DNA of 64,000 bases from Bedellia somnulentella (taxonomy: Eukaryota > Arthropoda > Insecta > Lepidoptera > Bedelliidae), in the NCBI GenBank assembly GCA_963576735.1, contig OY755189.1:1984001-2048000 (forward strand), read 5' to 3'. Shown piece by piece: positions 19,701 to 37,113 of this stretch. The first letter of the stretch is position 1, and every line of letters starts with the position of its first letter. The notes below the pieces were generated by a model that saw only the letters and a program-made list of their open reading frames with translations, ran no database searches and was not told the DNA's origin. A program made the position numbers and the translations under genes.

Positions 19701-22700
19701 AACAGATTAAATAAAAAAAACTGTTAAGTTTAAAAGCGCGAAGACTTACCTCATTATTAATTTCTATTATTACCAGTAGAAAGATGAAGAAGACGGAATA
19801 CCTATAACACTATTCGAGAGAGTTGGCCGCAATTCATTACCTTTGTAGTTCGGTTCAGTCGTTTCGGAGGAGTTTACTCACAAAGACTGTGACACGCGCA
19901 TTTTATATAATAGAAGATGACGGTCAGATTCTATATGCCACCTGGAGCTAGAAGATCAGTGCATTTTTCACGAGTAAAATATTTATGAGTATATACATCT
20001 GGTAAGTTGATCTGCAGGGCAAGCACGAGCGCTATTTTATCGACACGATAACGTTTAGAATGAGATGGCAGTATACGATACTAAGTAAGTGCGTAAGAGA
20101 TGGCTGCTTAATCCCACGCGATAACTAGTTTAAACACGGCTCGTGCTTGCCCTTCTGGTAAGTTGCAACACACAAGTACACTGCACTAGCTGGATTGTCT
20201 TGTTAATCTGGTACCACTAGATGGTATGAAACTGGTAAGTTATTAGAATGCCAAAATCTCCTACGTTACTTTCGAAGATTGCATGGCAACACTGAACCGC
20301 GTTTGGCAATAATTCATGCTACTGTATTAATTCATGGGCTCGTCGATTAACATTCTAAAATATGCAGTGGCCTGTTCTCTCTCACTTTTTGGGCTAAATG
20401 TTACATGCATATACATATACAAACATATAATAGCCATAAGTTCGCCATAAGTTCTCATTGGGGTTGGCAGAGACTATCGATCGCCACTTTGTACGATCCT
20501 AACAAACCTCTCTAGCTTCGTTTACATCCATCAATCTGCTCGTATATATACGTATACAAACATTAAAATATCACGTTATTTTCAGGGCTCCTAAGTAATT
20601 ATATTACTTTAAATTTTAAAGTGTAAGTAAGGGTGGCAATGGATGAAAGGGGTGTATGTGCACAAGTTGTGTACATTTCAAAAGAATGAAAGACAAAATG
20701 AATTCCAATTTCAGTATATTTTTTACATTGTAAATTATCACTTTCTCATACCAGCTGTAGGGTGTCCACGTCTTACGTTTTAACACAAGATATTTTGGTA
20801 AAAATTGTATTGGCATAACACGGGCCGGCCTGGCTCCATTATTGTTGACTTGCGCAAAGGCACTTGCGTTTTTTTTATATTTGATTTTAATGGAAGTTGG
20901 CAAGTCTTAGTTAATTTTGTAAAATATTACTTTAGAAATGAAAAGTTGCCTTTGATATGACTTAATTCTAAATGGTTACAAAATATGGCAATAAATATTA
21001 TTTTAATTAACGAGACATTTAATTTTGTTCATGTGACATAATCTTCTCAGGGATAATTAAAGAAGAGGAAATAATGTTATACTCAAATTATAATTCAAAT
21101 GAGTTCATTTTATTTAATAATAAGTTATTTGTTTATTAAATCCGGAACCGGCCCAAGGCAACTAAATTATTGCTAATTGATGTTTTCGAAGTGTTTTAAA
21201 AATATTCTTAATTACTATTTTATTCGCTATTCCTCCCACAGAGTATTTACAAAACAATAGGTACGAAGTAAAGTTAGATTTTCAGTGTATATAGACATAA
21301 GATGATACATATTTATAAGTTTTTTTCAATAACGCCTTTGTCGAGTTTCGATATCACAAAATTTATAAAAGTCATCAACTTAGGAGTTAATTCCTTTGAT
21401 GTAACCAAAAACGGAAGATGAATACGCTTGTACAAATGACAAAAATGTGTGAAGCAAAACCAACGCGAACTTATGAAGCACATGTTATTTTATTATGCAA
21501 CCATAGAATCACACTGAACGAAAGAGAGACCGGCAGTTGTTTCACTAGCAGCTTGTACACAAAAAATGACCAATCAGGTTTGATTCTGAGTAGCTCAGTA
21601 AATTGTGTGCCTTGTAATTAAGGGTGTCTTATGTATGATTGTAGCGCATCTTCCCTTTTTGGTTTTATCAAAGGTTATTTCCTAAATTGATTTCGGTAAG
21701 TACCTAATATTATAAATTCAAACAGTTGTATTTTGATGGTACTATATTCAAGTGATACAATTTTTAGCAATTTGATAAGGCTTTTAGAATTTTCGGGCAC
21801 AACCCCGGTATACCGTAAAGTACAAAATTTAAACACAATCAGCTAACTCTATAAAAACCTTTGTATCTGAACACTTTGAAATCCAAACGTCACTTCTATT
21901 ACTATTATAAATGCACTTGTTTTAAATTTTATTCTAAACTAACTTTATATTCAACTTGTAACATTTCTAGAACATGGGATCTGTAAAAATTGTACAGTAA
22001 TTTAATGCCAAACAATTATTTTATAACTTTAATCATTGAGTGTCATTTGAATTCTGATTTTATTCCGTTTTTTTATCCTACACTTTTTTGATGCTTAGTT
22101 TAGACAAATGAAAGATCATCAGATAATGTGATTGTTATTTGACTTTGTATATTATATGGATATAGGAACAGATTCATATAGATTATAACTTAAATTTCAC
22201 TTGGCACTAAAGTACATACATTTAACACAAAAAATACTGGAATAAAAATAAACTATTGATTGGCTAGTTTATAAAAATATGTTAATATACATAATAAAGG
22301 AAATGTGAGAAAGTAATGCGAAAATACTGTCAAAAGTGATGGCTAATTCACTTAAACTCTACGTTTCTTTGGTGTTGTGTTGTCAAATATCGGGTTCAGT
22401 ACTATGGACGCTATCAAACTGGCGAAGGTACTAACTTCTACCTATTATGATACTCACAAACGGTTTTTTATATAAAAAAATAAAAAATCCGTCCCTTAGT
22501 ACCAAAAATAGTATTGAAATCGATTATTTTCAAAAAGTATCTAATTCACATTATTTAGGCCTTTTCAAAATAAATCATTTTTAAATATAATTTTGTCTAA
22601 AACGATACTATGATATATTTACAAATTACTACTATATATTACACAAAATGGAATCGTTGAGATCATTACATTACTTACAATGTCAAGACTTCAATGTCCT

Positions 22701-23028
22701 CTTCACGCTAATACTTAATTAATAATACATAACTAAAATAATACTTTTAGTTTAGACTGGGTACAGTATAGCACGGTACCTTATGAGGTAATGATAAACA
22801 TTATTACCTAAATGGTAAGTTGAGTTACATATTCTTTAAAACGGAAATTGTCTGCATGGTCAACCTACAAAAACAAAAACAAGTTGTACTACATAAACGA
22901 AAACAGCCCTATTTTAGAAATTGCACTCAAAAGATGTCAGTTAAAAGACAATAACTGCAAAAACAAAACAAAAACTTATTTTAGTTTTTTAGTTACATTC
23001 TCTGATCTAAATATTAGAAATAGAATGC
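19701..23028. other. Intergenic region between the secreted-protein gene and the ZSWIM-like gene
   Basis: Strongly AT-rich, without convincing genes. It holds the LINE-T fragment at 20401-20545. Short ORFs at 20616-20903 (-), 21418-21621 (+) and 22848-23048 (+) have no recognisable domain. Confidence 0.5.
20401..20545 (-). mobile_element. LINE-T 3' fragment
   Basis: TCTCATTGGGGTTGGCAGAG and ACTATCGATCGCCACTT, as in the other LINE-T tails. Confidence 0.6.
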
Positions 23029-28855
<5,827 letters not shown>

Positions 28856-29055
28856 NNNNNNNNNNNNNNNNNNNNNNNNNNNNNNNNNNNNNNNNNNNNN
28901 NNNNNNNNNNNNNNNNNNNNNNNNNNNNNNNNNNNNNNNNNNNNNNNNNNNNNNNNNNNNNNNNNNNNNNNNNNNNNNNNNNNNNNNNNNNNNNNNNNNN
29001 NNNNNNNNNNNNNNNNNNNNNNNNNNNNNNNNNNNNNNNNNNNNNNNNNNNNNNN
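28856..29055. other. Assembly gap of 200 N
   Basis: Exactly 200 Ns, so the size is probably arbitrary. It removes the rest of a ZSWIM-like exon and an unknown amount of upstream gene. Confidence 0.99.
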
Positions 29056-29180
29056 CAACAATTCATGTAGAAATGTTTAAGTCGTTTAATAGGCAATTTG
29101 ACTATGTTTTGAAAACTATATCTTGCGGTGTTAATTTGTTTATAAGGAGCCCTAAAAAATATTTTGCTGTCTTCATTTAA

Positions 29181-30860
29181 TATAATAATAATAATTTATT
29201 TATTTCAGATAACAATGGATCCATTTGTATTAGTAACACTTAAGAGCTATATTAGTATTAAAAATTAAAATGAAATTTAATTAACAATTACATCCAATTA
29301 AAATAAAATAAAATAAATTACGATTTAAATCAAAACAAAATAAAAATAAATTACAATATAGATCACATTAAAAATTAAATTAAATCAATCCTAAAACTCA
29401 ATTAATGATAAAATAAGTTTCTATAAATTTGCCCCTCATTCCCCCGAACCAATACATTGGAGAGATGACGAAAGATTGGCGAGTCGTACCTTCCAGCGAT
29501 GGTTTTCAGAATGGAGTTAGAGCTAGCCCGAACTCTGCAGAGCAATGACGCTGCCTTTTTGCGCATTATCGCGTAAAAGTCATCAGTGCGCGCCGCGGCA
29601 AACATGCCAGATGCGCTGCAGAATCGAGGCAGCCCCAACAACATTCTGAATCCATTATTGTACTGAACGCGTAGAGCGTTGACAGCCTTTTGTGTAAAGC
29701 TGGCCCACAGGCTGCACGTGTAGAAGACTTGACAGTACGATTTAAACAGTGTTATTTTAACAGACTGACTACAACGCGCAAACCTGCGTACCAGCATATT
29801 ACACCTGACTGCCATCGCCCTACGTTCCCTCTCTATATCTGCATGGTCCTTAAGGTCGTCGGTAATAAAGTGTCCTAGATATTTAAATTGGTACACTCGC
29901 TTAAGCTCAACACCATTTAATTTAATTGTTGGAACATGATCAGGAATCTTTCCGCCGACAGCCCTAAAGACCATGTACTCGCTCTTCTTATGATTATACG
30001 CCAAACCGTGCTTCAGAGCGTACTCTTCACACATATGAAGCAGATCATTCAGAGCTCTGACTGATGGTGTCAGCAAGACCATATCGTCAGCGTAACTGAT
30101 GTTATTTATAGTAACATCATCCACGCGACATCCGATGCGCCTGCAGCTGAGCCCAACGATCAGGTCATTTATATACAGGTTAAACAGTTTGGGGGACGTA
30201 AGTCCACCTTGTCTTACTCCACACCCCAGCCTGAAAGACTCAGAAACTTTATTGTCCCACTTAACCCGGTTATCTTGATTTCCATACCAAAACTGGAAAA
30301 TGCATAACAGTTCCGCCGGCACATCCCTCCCCCGCAGCTTGTCCCAAAGTACATCGTAGGACACAGTGTCGAACGCTCGTGATAGGTCTAGGAAACACGC
30401 ATACACGGGCGTCCTACGCTGCGTGTAATATTGTACTGTGTGCTTCAGGCTCAGTATAGCACTCTCAGTTGATAGACCCCGGCGGAACCCAAACTGTGCA
30501 TCATGGAGGTGGAGATATTTATCAAGAAGGGAGTCTAGAAGTCCGTCAAGCACCTTCGCCAGGACTGTAGCCAAGGATATAGGACGATAATTGTTCTTAT
30601 CAGTTACGTCCCCCGTTCTGTTTTTTATAATGGGAACGACAATTGTTTGCATGAGCGCAGTAGGTAGATAAGAATGTCTCATGCATAGGGTATAGAACAT
30701 GGCTAGTACTCGGTGCAGGTGGACTCCGGCATGCTGCAGGTGTTCAATGCTCAGCCCATCGTGACCCGGAGATTTACCACGCGTCATTGTTCGAATAATA
30801 TTCGCGACTTGTTTCGCAGAGAAAGTAATTAGATCCGAATCACTACAGGCCCTCACATCA
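29181..30860 (-). mobile_element. 5'-truncated LINE inserted in the MITE
   Basis: Flanked by ATTTAA at 29175-29180 and 30861-30866 (target duplication). The minus-strand 3' end is AATAAATAAATT plus ATT repeats. Same family as 13020-16829. Confidence 0.8.
29402..30856 (-). CDS. LINE reverse transcriptase (5'-truncated ORF)
   Basis: 484 codons without stops, about 60% like the RT at 14934-16581 by eye. Motifs: GKSPGHDGLSIEHL, NYRPISLATVLAKVLDGLL, DAQFGFRRGLST, ACFLDLSRAFDTVSYD, GVRQGGLTSPKLFNLYINDL, SYADDMVLL near residue 254. The endonuclease and ORF1 are missing because of 5' truncation at insertion, so it is not a functional gene. Confidence 0.8.
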   Translation of the reverse strand: MRACSDSDLITFSAKQVANIIRTMTRGKSPGHDGLSIEHLQHAGVHLHRVLAMFYTLCMRHSYLPTALMQTIVVPIIKNRTGDVTDKNNYRPISLATVLAKVLDGLLDSLLDKYLHLHDAQFGFRRGLSTESAILSLKHTVQYYTQRRTPVYACFLDLSRAFDTVSYDVLWDKLRGRDVPAELLCIFQFWYGNQDNRVKWDNKVSESFRLGCGVRQGGLTSPKLFNLYINDLIVGLSCRRIGCRVDDVTINNISYADDMVLLTPSVRALNDLLHMCEEYALKHGLAYNHKKSEYMVFRAVGGKIPDHVPTIKLNGVELKRVYQFKYLGHFITDDLKDHADIERERRAMAVRCNMLVRRFARCSQSVKITLFKSYCQVFYTCSLWASFTQKAVNALRVQYNNGFRMLLGLPRFCSASGMFAAARTDDFYAIMRKKAASLLCRVRASSNSILKTIAGRYDSPIFRHLSNVLVRGNEGQIYRNLFYH

Positions 30861-31229
30861 ATTTAAGCTATTTCATTAAAAAATCGAAAAAGAAAATGCA
30901 ATATTCAAATGTGCCGCGAAAACGCGACTTTAAATAATATGGCGGCTGTAGCACAAATGACGTCAATTCCGCATTAAACACCAATGAGCGAAGCGATTCA
31001 AGCGATACGCAGTCTGTTTATGCGCGATCTACGTCATTAGAGAAATAGCCAATCACTGTCGTTTTTAGTCACGTGACAGTTGCATCGAAAATACTTATTT
31101 TAGAAGACAGATTTTAGTGAAATAATGCAATATTTTTATCTCGCATTATTACATATTGCTCCAAAAAAGAAATATTTAGACTAATGAAACAAAATAAATG
31201 TATATTTTTATTACAGTCCAATAGCCTAT

Positions 31230-31780
31230 TCCATCGAATCTTAAATCGTGCTTAAACCTCATGTAAATTTAAATTTATAATACCTAACTAGTATACAACT
31301 CAATACTGTATGAATTGTTTGGCTGCTTTAGGCTGAATTAGGTACTATAAATACGAGACCAAACAGTCGAGCATAGCTATGTAATTAGGAACGGGTAGGT
31401 ACAAATGACATAAATTTATTCAATGCAATTTACAATGATTAACGCACTAGGCATTGCCTGTATCGCATGAATCTAGGGAACACATAAAATACACAACAAA
31501 TAATACAAATCTTAATTAAGAGAGAAAAAGAAACAAAAAACTGGTTTAAATAAAAATAAAACTAACTAAATTACAAAAAGTAATAGTTTGTGCATATTGC
31601 GAAGTGTTTAGTTACGAGTGTATTTGTGTGTGTGTGTGTGTGTAATTGGATATGTATGTGAGAATGAATGTATGTGTGACTGTGTGTGTATGTGCGAGGG
31701 TGCATATTTGTGAGTGAGTAAGAGTGTGTTTGTATGAATGTGTGTGAAATACCTACTATAGTTGGAAAATTTCATGTTAT
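31230..31780. other. AT-rich stretch with TG-rich microsatellite
   Basis: Probably the 3' UTR of the LINE remnant to its right. A TG-rich low-complexity tract runs 31618-31745. Confidence 0.45.
31618..31745. repeat. (TG)n-rich low-complexity tract
   Basis: Uninterrupted TG run near 31627-31643, then interrupted TGTG/TATG units. Confidence 0.85.
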
Positions 31781-32500
31781 TCATCGCTCTCGCAGAACGG
31801 TATCGTGCCTAAAATACTGGCAGCATATCCTTTTTGAATGGCTATACTAATTTGTTGGCCGAGGTTGCTGCCAGCCCTAGGTAGGATCACCACCTGACTT
31901 CTAGTAGGCGGGCTGAGAGATCTTTTAAGAAAACCCGCGCCTCGTTGCCCCCTGTGCCGAGAGTTTCAACGGCGAATGGAATAAAAAGATAATCATTCAA
32001 TAATCCAGAATATTTTCGACGTTTGAAACTCTCGGCATTTGCTGCAGCAACACCTGATCTCGATGCCAACCCTGATAAATGGCAAGGCGCTAGGGTATCA
32101 ACACACGTTGCATCCCATATTAACGCCCTGCCATTCCTCCAAGGCAACAAAGTCATACCGTCCGGTCTCTTGCCATCGTCCTGTGTCAAACCAGGGGGTT
32201 CCAAAACAGCTGGTACATGGAAGCTGACAAGAGCCCACGCTTGTCACGCAGCATGGCGTGACAAGCGTGGTGACCCTGTTGATCGACTTGCACTCCACAG
32301 CAGCAGCGATGAATTTAATTGATTTTGGCACCTCAGACAGACCCCCAAACAAAAAGAAGACCTATCGAGAAGGGTACCAATCGCCTCAGATGGTAACACA
32401 TTCAACCAATAACCCGACTCAGACTCTGCAGAAGCCGTAAGTCGAGCACGAAATAAAAATTTCGACACAGGAAACGCAAACACTACTTAAACGTGTAAAA
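31780..32500 (-). pseudogene. LINE C-terminal remnant with frameshifts
   Basis: Pieces in shifting minus-strand frames: SGYWLNVLPSEAIGTLLD, KSIKFIAAAVECKSINRVTT, EPPGLTQDDGKRPDGMTLLP, WDATCVDTLAPCHLSGLASR and a terminal GQQISIAIQKGYAASILGT. This is the conserved C-terminal region found after the RT domain in a common insect LINE group. At least two frameshifts. Confidence 0.65.
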
Positions 32501-32621
32501 GAAATAAAGTATAGAAGAATTTCGCGCTGGCTCAATGAGAGGTTTTCTTTTTGAGAAATAAAAAAACAACATAGTTTCCTAGAGCTCTGTAGATGGCGTT
32601 GTTGTAACTACGTACAAGTAC

Positions 32622-32653
32622 AGATCCACAATATTTTCTTGGCCGGTGACGAC
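32622..32653. repeat. Arm of a long-range inverted repeat (partner near 35873-35903)
   Basis: ACAGATCCACAATATTTTCT and the next 12 bases are complementary to 35873-35903 with one mismatch. Confidence 0.7.
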
Positions 32654-32735
32654 TACTGGTACTACTGTCGCCATTTTGGAATTTCGGCCTGTCATTGTCA
32701 GTTAGTTCTCAACTAAATAAAAATTATTACTAACG

Positions 32736-32915
32736 GTATTAGGGCTTTTAAGGGATTTTTGGGCGATGTGGTTGAAGACCCATTCCCAACAACCTTTATT
32801 TCACTATCTTTTCCCGACGCAACTTCCAAAAGTGGCTGAGGAACTTTAAGTTCCTTAGCTCTGGCTACCCCTTCTAGGGATTTATAGCCGTGAGTATATG
32901 AATTTATGTATGTAA
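32736..32915 (+). repeat. SINE-A copy lacking its head
   Basis: ACGGTATTAGGGCTTTTAAG through GGATTTATAGCCGTGAGTAT and a TATG tail. Confidence 0.85.
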
Positions 32916-33304
32916 ATAAAAGTTATAGGGTGACCTACGTATATAATAAATTATCACTTTCATTAAAAAAAAATTGTAATGGAAACTTTTTATAAAGACA
33001 ATTATTTTTATGATGTGTCTTTGCTTATTAATAAACGCTTTTATTTCCAGAATTCAATATTGGAATTAATGAAAATTATTATTTATTTTGTTAAATTTTA
33101 TCTAAGTAGGCTAACACCGTCCGAAAAGTTGTGCGCACATGACTATAGCGGTGCGGGTTACGGGAAGTGGGGAAATGCTCCCGAATAAGATTTCACTTAG
33201 TATACACAGATGCGTGGGTTCTATTCCTAATGCGGGGATGTACCAATGCGTAATTTCTTAAGTCATAACTGTCTGACATATACAAGGCAACATAAAAATA
33301 CGAG

Positions 33305-33596
33305 GCAAATACGACGTGATAGCTTAATGGGTATAACACCGGTTAACGTGCAAGCGACTAGTGTTCAAATCCTGGGTCGGGCCTACACCAATTTGTCTTT
33401 TCTAAAGACATATGTGTGGTTAATTTATCATGGTTGTTAACGGTGAGGGAAAACATCGTGAGGAAACCCACAAGGCTGAGTTGTACTTAGTCATGTGACA
33501 GTGTATTCGTACAAAACGGCGATAGGCCTGCCCCCTATCACGTGAGTACGCTGTCCATGCAAAACGTGGGTACTCTGAACACCAGGTGACAAAGTA
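33305..33596 (+). repeat. SINE-B copy, truncated at the LINE junction
   Basis: tRNA-like head (GTGATAGCTTAATGGG and GTTCAAATCCTGGG), body to ACACCAGGTGACAAAGT. Confidence 0.8.
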
Positions 33597-33873
33597 AAAA
33601 AAATTAAAATCCAAATATAAATCGGATACATAAATTCTGGAGACGTTCGAATTTGTTAAGCAGCTCCTCTGTGAGATCAAGATAGCTTACGTCTGCGTAA
33701 TCAAGAATCGGAAGCAGTAGAGACTGCGCCAGCGTAATCTTAGTGTGGTGAGGCAGGAAAAATTGCAAGCGCTTAAGTGAGTGACAAGATGCAAAGATTT
33801 TTTTACTTACGGCTTCCACTTGGGGCAACCACGAAAATGTACTGTCCATTATAACTCCAAAATTTTTGACAGA

Positions 33874-34427
33874 ATAGGCTATTTGACTAAGTTTTAAAAA
33901 CTATCTTACGGTGCTAATTTGTTAATAAGCAGCCCTAAAAAAATATTTTTCTGTCTTCATTTTAGCTATTTTATTAAAAAATCGAAAATGAAAATGCAAC
34001 ATTCAAATGTGCCGCGAAAACGCGACTTTAAGTAATATGGCGGCTGTAGCACAAATGACGTCACTTCCGCATTAAACACCAATGAGCGAAGCGAAACACA
34101 GTCTGTTTATGTGCAATCTACGTCATTATAGAAATAGCCAATCACGGTCGTTTTTAGTCACGTGACAGTTGCATCAAAAATCCTTATTTTAGAAGACGGA
34201 TTTTAGTGAAATAATGCAATATTTTTATCTCGCATTATTACATATGGCTCCAAAAAAGAAATATTAAGACTAATGAAATAAAAGTGAAATTGCATGTGCC
34301 CAAAAGGGTCCATATTTATAACTGTACCTTGATTACACCAACTATTTGTACACTTATGGTTTGCAATAAAAGTTTGAGTTTGAGTTTGAAAAGAAATCTT
34401 TGTTTTTATTGCAGTCAAATAGCCTAT
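33874..34427. mobile_element. MITE copy 2, inserted in a LINE ORF
   Basis: Terminal inverted repeat ATAGGCTATTTGACT at both ends; 554 bp. Flanks TGACAGA (33867-33873) and TGACAAA (34428-34434) are a 7-bp duplication with one change; removing the element restores the LINE reading frame there. An 8-bp duplication with a shifted boundary is possible, so hAT-like origin cannot be ruled out. It holds a nested LINE tail at 34285-34391. Confidence 0.8.
34285..34391 (+). mobile_element. LINE 3' tail nested in the MITE
   Basis: Absent from MITE copy 1; ends CAATAAAAGTTTGAGTTTGA, a LINE-like tail of TTTGAG units. Confidence 0.55.
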
Positions 34428-35515
34428 TGACAAAGGGAATATCGATGCCATCATAGCACAGCTTCGTATCAAGAACCATATTTGCCTTATTCAGCAACCT
34501 CGAACTGCGAAAAATAATTGCTTGTGACTTATCAGGATTTAATAGAAGTCCAAACTTCTTCACCCATTTCGATATTATAGCCAGGTTGTTATTAATGACA
34601 TCAATAGCTGAATTTATATCTTTCGGTAGAGCACTTGTGTAGATTTGAAGGTCGTCTGCATATAGGTGATAGAGAGAAGTAAGTTCTTTAGCTAAGATAT
34701 TGATAAATAATGAAAAAAGCAAAGGAACAAGTACGCCGCCTTGCGGGACGCCAGCAAGTACCGGGCACCAAGCAGAACTCTCTGCGTCAGTGCGTACGCA
34801 CTGCTGACGACCTTTAAGGTAAGATTCGAACCAATTGGTGACTGTCGGAGATACGTTAAGAGATCGTAAAATGCCCAGAAGTATATCAAGATCCACAGTA
34901 TTGAAAGCGTTGCTGAAATCTAAAAGTGTAAGCACTGTAACTTGGTGATTTTCCATATTTAACCGAATATCGTCAGTGACCTTGATAAGAGCAGTGACAG
35001 TGCTATGGCCTGTTCGGAAACCAGGCTGGAAATCATTGAGCAGGTGGTGAGTGAAGAGGAAGTTGGAAAATTGTTCGAATACGAGGCGTTCAAGGACTTT
35101 TGATAGGAATGGTAGGATGGAAATAGGTCGAAATTGGGATAAGGTGGGTTAGGAACTTTAGGAATAGGAACAATGAAGGCATTCTTCCACATACTAGGGA
35201 AAGAACAAGAGAATAGGGATAAGTTCATTATATTTGTAATGTCTGGCAAAATTATTTCCAGAATGGAATTAATCATTAAGATGCTAACGTTATCCGTACC
35301 CGTCGCTTTGCTGGTTATATTAGATATACATCTCTTAACGTCACGGCCAGAGACCAATTTGAAAGTGAATTGTGGGCAATTAGGGGTCGGTGTTGAAATA
35401 AGATTATTCAGAGCGTCAGTTTTACATTGATCACTAACGTTCAAAGGAGGAGTGGAGAAATGCATATTAAGTGCATTGAGGTCTGTATCAATAGGAAAAT
35501 TGGCTATTATTGGAA

Positions 35516-35753
35516 TTATACTCACGGCTGTAAATCCCTAGAAGGGGTAGCCAGAGCTAAGGAACTACAAACTCCTCAGCCACTTTTGGAAAGTTGAGTG
35601 GGGTAAAGATGATAAAATAAAGGTTGTTAGTGATGGGTCTCCAACCGCATCACCCAAAAATCTCTTAAAGGACCCAATACCGTTAGTCACCTCTTACGTA
35701 CACCCACCGGCAGAAATGGGGTAGTGCTATTCTCAGGCGACACTACACAGCAA
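35516..35753 (-). repeat. SINE-A copy at the 5' edge of the broken LINE
   Basis: ACTCACGGCTGTAAATCCCT to ACACTACACAGC. It abuts the LINE fragment. Confidence 0.85.
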
Positions 35754-36250
35754 CTAGTTATCAATTAAATGAATAGTATATACATTGTTTTATTAAGACA
35801 TTTCAATACATAAATAAATTAGCCTGTATGATGTACAATTATTTCCCTTATAATGGTTAATTTTTATTCACTGGCCAAGAAAATATTGTGGATCTGTACA
35901 TTACTTACTTAAATTTTTTCTTCGTGGCCTCAATCGTGTTGCCACAATAATTTCGCCAATGTCAACTTTAAAAACATGTGTCACATCACCGTAGAGTAAC
36001 TTTTTGGCGAGTAAAAACAACAAAAAGAATGTTAAATATAAATACCGTCTTTGTTTATTTACTTTTAAGCTATCTTGGCTTAAACTGATATTTATTTAGA
36101 CTTTCAAATCAGAACGTTTTTATGTACGTTCCGTTTTACGATATCATTACATTCAAGTGTAAAAAACTTTGTGACGTTCCGTTCCTTCCAGTAACATAGC
36201 AAGTCTGGCGCCATCTATCCTGAGAACAGGGAGGAAGAAAAAAAAGAAAA
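35754..36250. other. AT-rich stretch, no gene seen
   Basis: Holds the second arm of the 32-bp long-range inverted repeat at 35873-35903; otherwise nothing recognised. Confidence 0.5.
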
Positions 36251-36254
36251 AAAG

Positions 36255-36345
36255 GAAAACCTCCCATGGGCAGAGCGCCGGGGCGTATACCCGAGGTCGC
36301 GGGTTCGATTCCCGCCTGTGTCGGAATTTTTCTTTCCTTTATTTA
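36255..36345 (+). repeat. SINE-C (tRNA-headed) copy
   Basis: GGCAGAGCGCCGGGGCGTAT, B-box GCGGGTTCGATTCCCGCC, tail TTTTTCTTTCCTTTATTTAT. Confidence 0.65.
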
Positions 36346-36346
36346 T

Positions 36347-36832
36347 ATTACGTCAGTAAGCTGTCCAAGCAAAACATGGGTACTCTGAACACCAGGCGAC
36401 AATGTCACGTGATGTTAAGAAGTATTAGTATACCGTATAACCCCTTCGGGGATATATATATATATATATATATACGACGTCAATGTTTATATGAGTAATC
36501 CCTTATGTCCTTGTCATTTCAACATAATTTTTATAAACTCAACACGATGCTTTTGAGTGCGTTCTCACGTGATTGTGGGCAGGCCTATCGCCGTTTTGTA
36601 CTAATACACTGTCACATGACTAAGTACAACTTTGTTATGTTTGTTTCCTCACGATGTTTTCCCTAACCGCTAACAACTATGGTAAATTAACCACACATAT
36701 GTCATAGACATATGCATAGACATCAGAATAGACAAATTGGTGTAGGCCCGACCCTTGATCTGAACCCTAATCGTCTGCACGATAAGCGGTGTTCTACCCA
36801 CTGAGCTATCACTGTTGTTACTCCTTACTGTA
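36347..36832. repeat. Two SINE-B pieces in opposite orientation around a (TA)n run
   Basis: 36353-36450 is a plus-strand 3' part; 36555-36832 is a minus-strand copy with its tRNA-like head at the right end (CCACTGAGCTATCAC). A TA run lies at about 36450-36475. Confidence 0.7.
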
Positions 36833-37113
36833 ATGTATAAATAAATAAATAAAAAAAAAAAAAAAAATTTATTCAGTTTTCAAAAGTACATAATATTCGT
36901 CTTAACCTAGTAAGTTATTTAAAGTACAAAATATAACATTTTCCTGTTCCTGAGCTAGGTAATTTACCTGTATTTCAGGCAACAATGAACAAAAAAGGCT
37001 TAAACTATCAGTTTTCATATAATGGTATTGGTAAGTAGTGTATAAATTATTATCAGACTCGATTGTATCTAACTAATTGTATTATTATGATAAAAAAATA
37101 AAAACATCTTATA

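Larger units (their letters stand above)
29089..31229. mobile_element. MITE copy 1, interrupted by a LINE
   Basis: Ends ATAGGCAATTTGAC and GTCCAATAGCCTAT form inverted termini. The interior (GCGAAAACGCGACTTTAA, TGACGTCA, GTCACGTGAC) matches copy 2 at 33874-34427. The LINE at 29181-30860 splits it. Confidence 0.75.
33597..35515 (-). pseudogene. Broken LINE reverse transcriptase (Jockey/CR1 type), split by a MITE
   Basis: Three minus-strand pieces: 35515-34959 (ends frameshifted; TSKATGTDNVSILMINSILE), 34956-34435 (LLDFSNAFNTVDLDILL, AGVPQGGVLVPLLFSLFIN, HLYADDLQIYTS) and 33866-33604 (MDSTFSWLPQVEAVSKKIFA). The MITE at 33874-34427 is inserted in the coding region and a separate indel lies near 35110-35140. 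The LINE's left end abuts a SINE-B copy. Confidence 0.8.

Noticed and set aside
20616..20903. 95-codon minus-strand ORF (VMPIQFLPKYLVLKRKTWTP)
   Set aside because: No family recognised, no repeat context or splice support.
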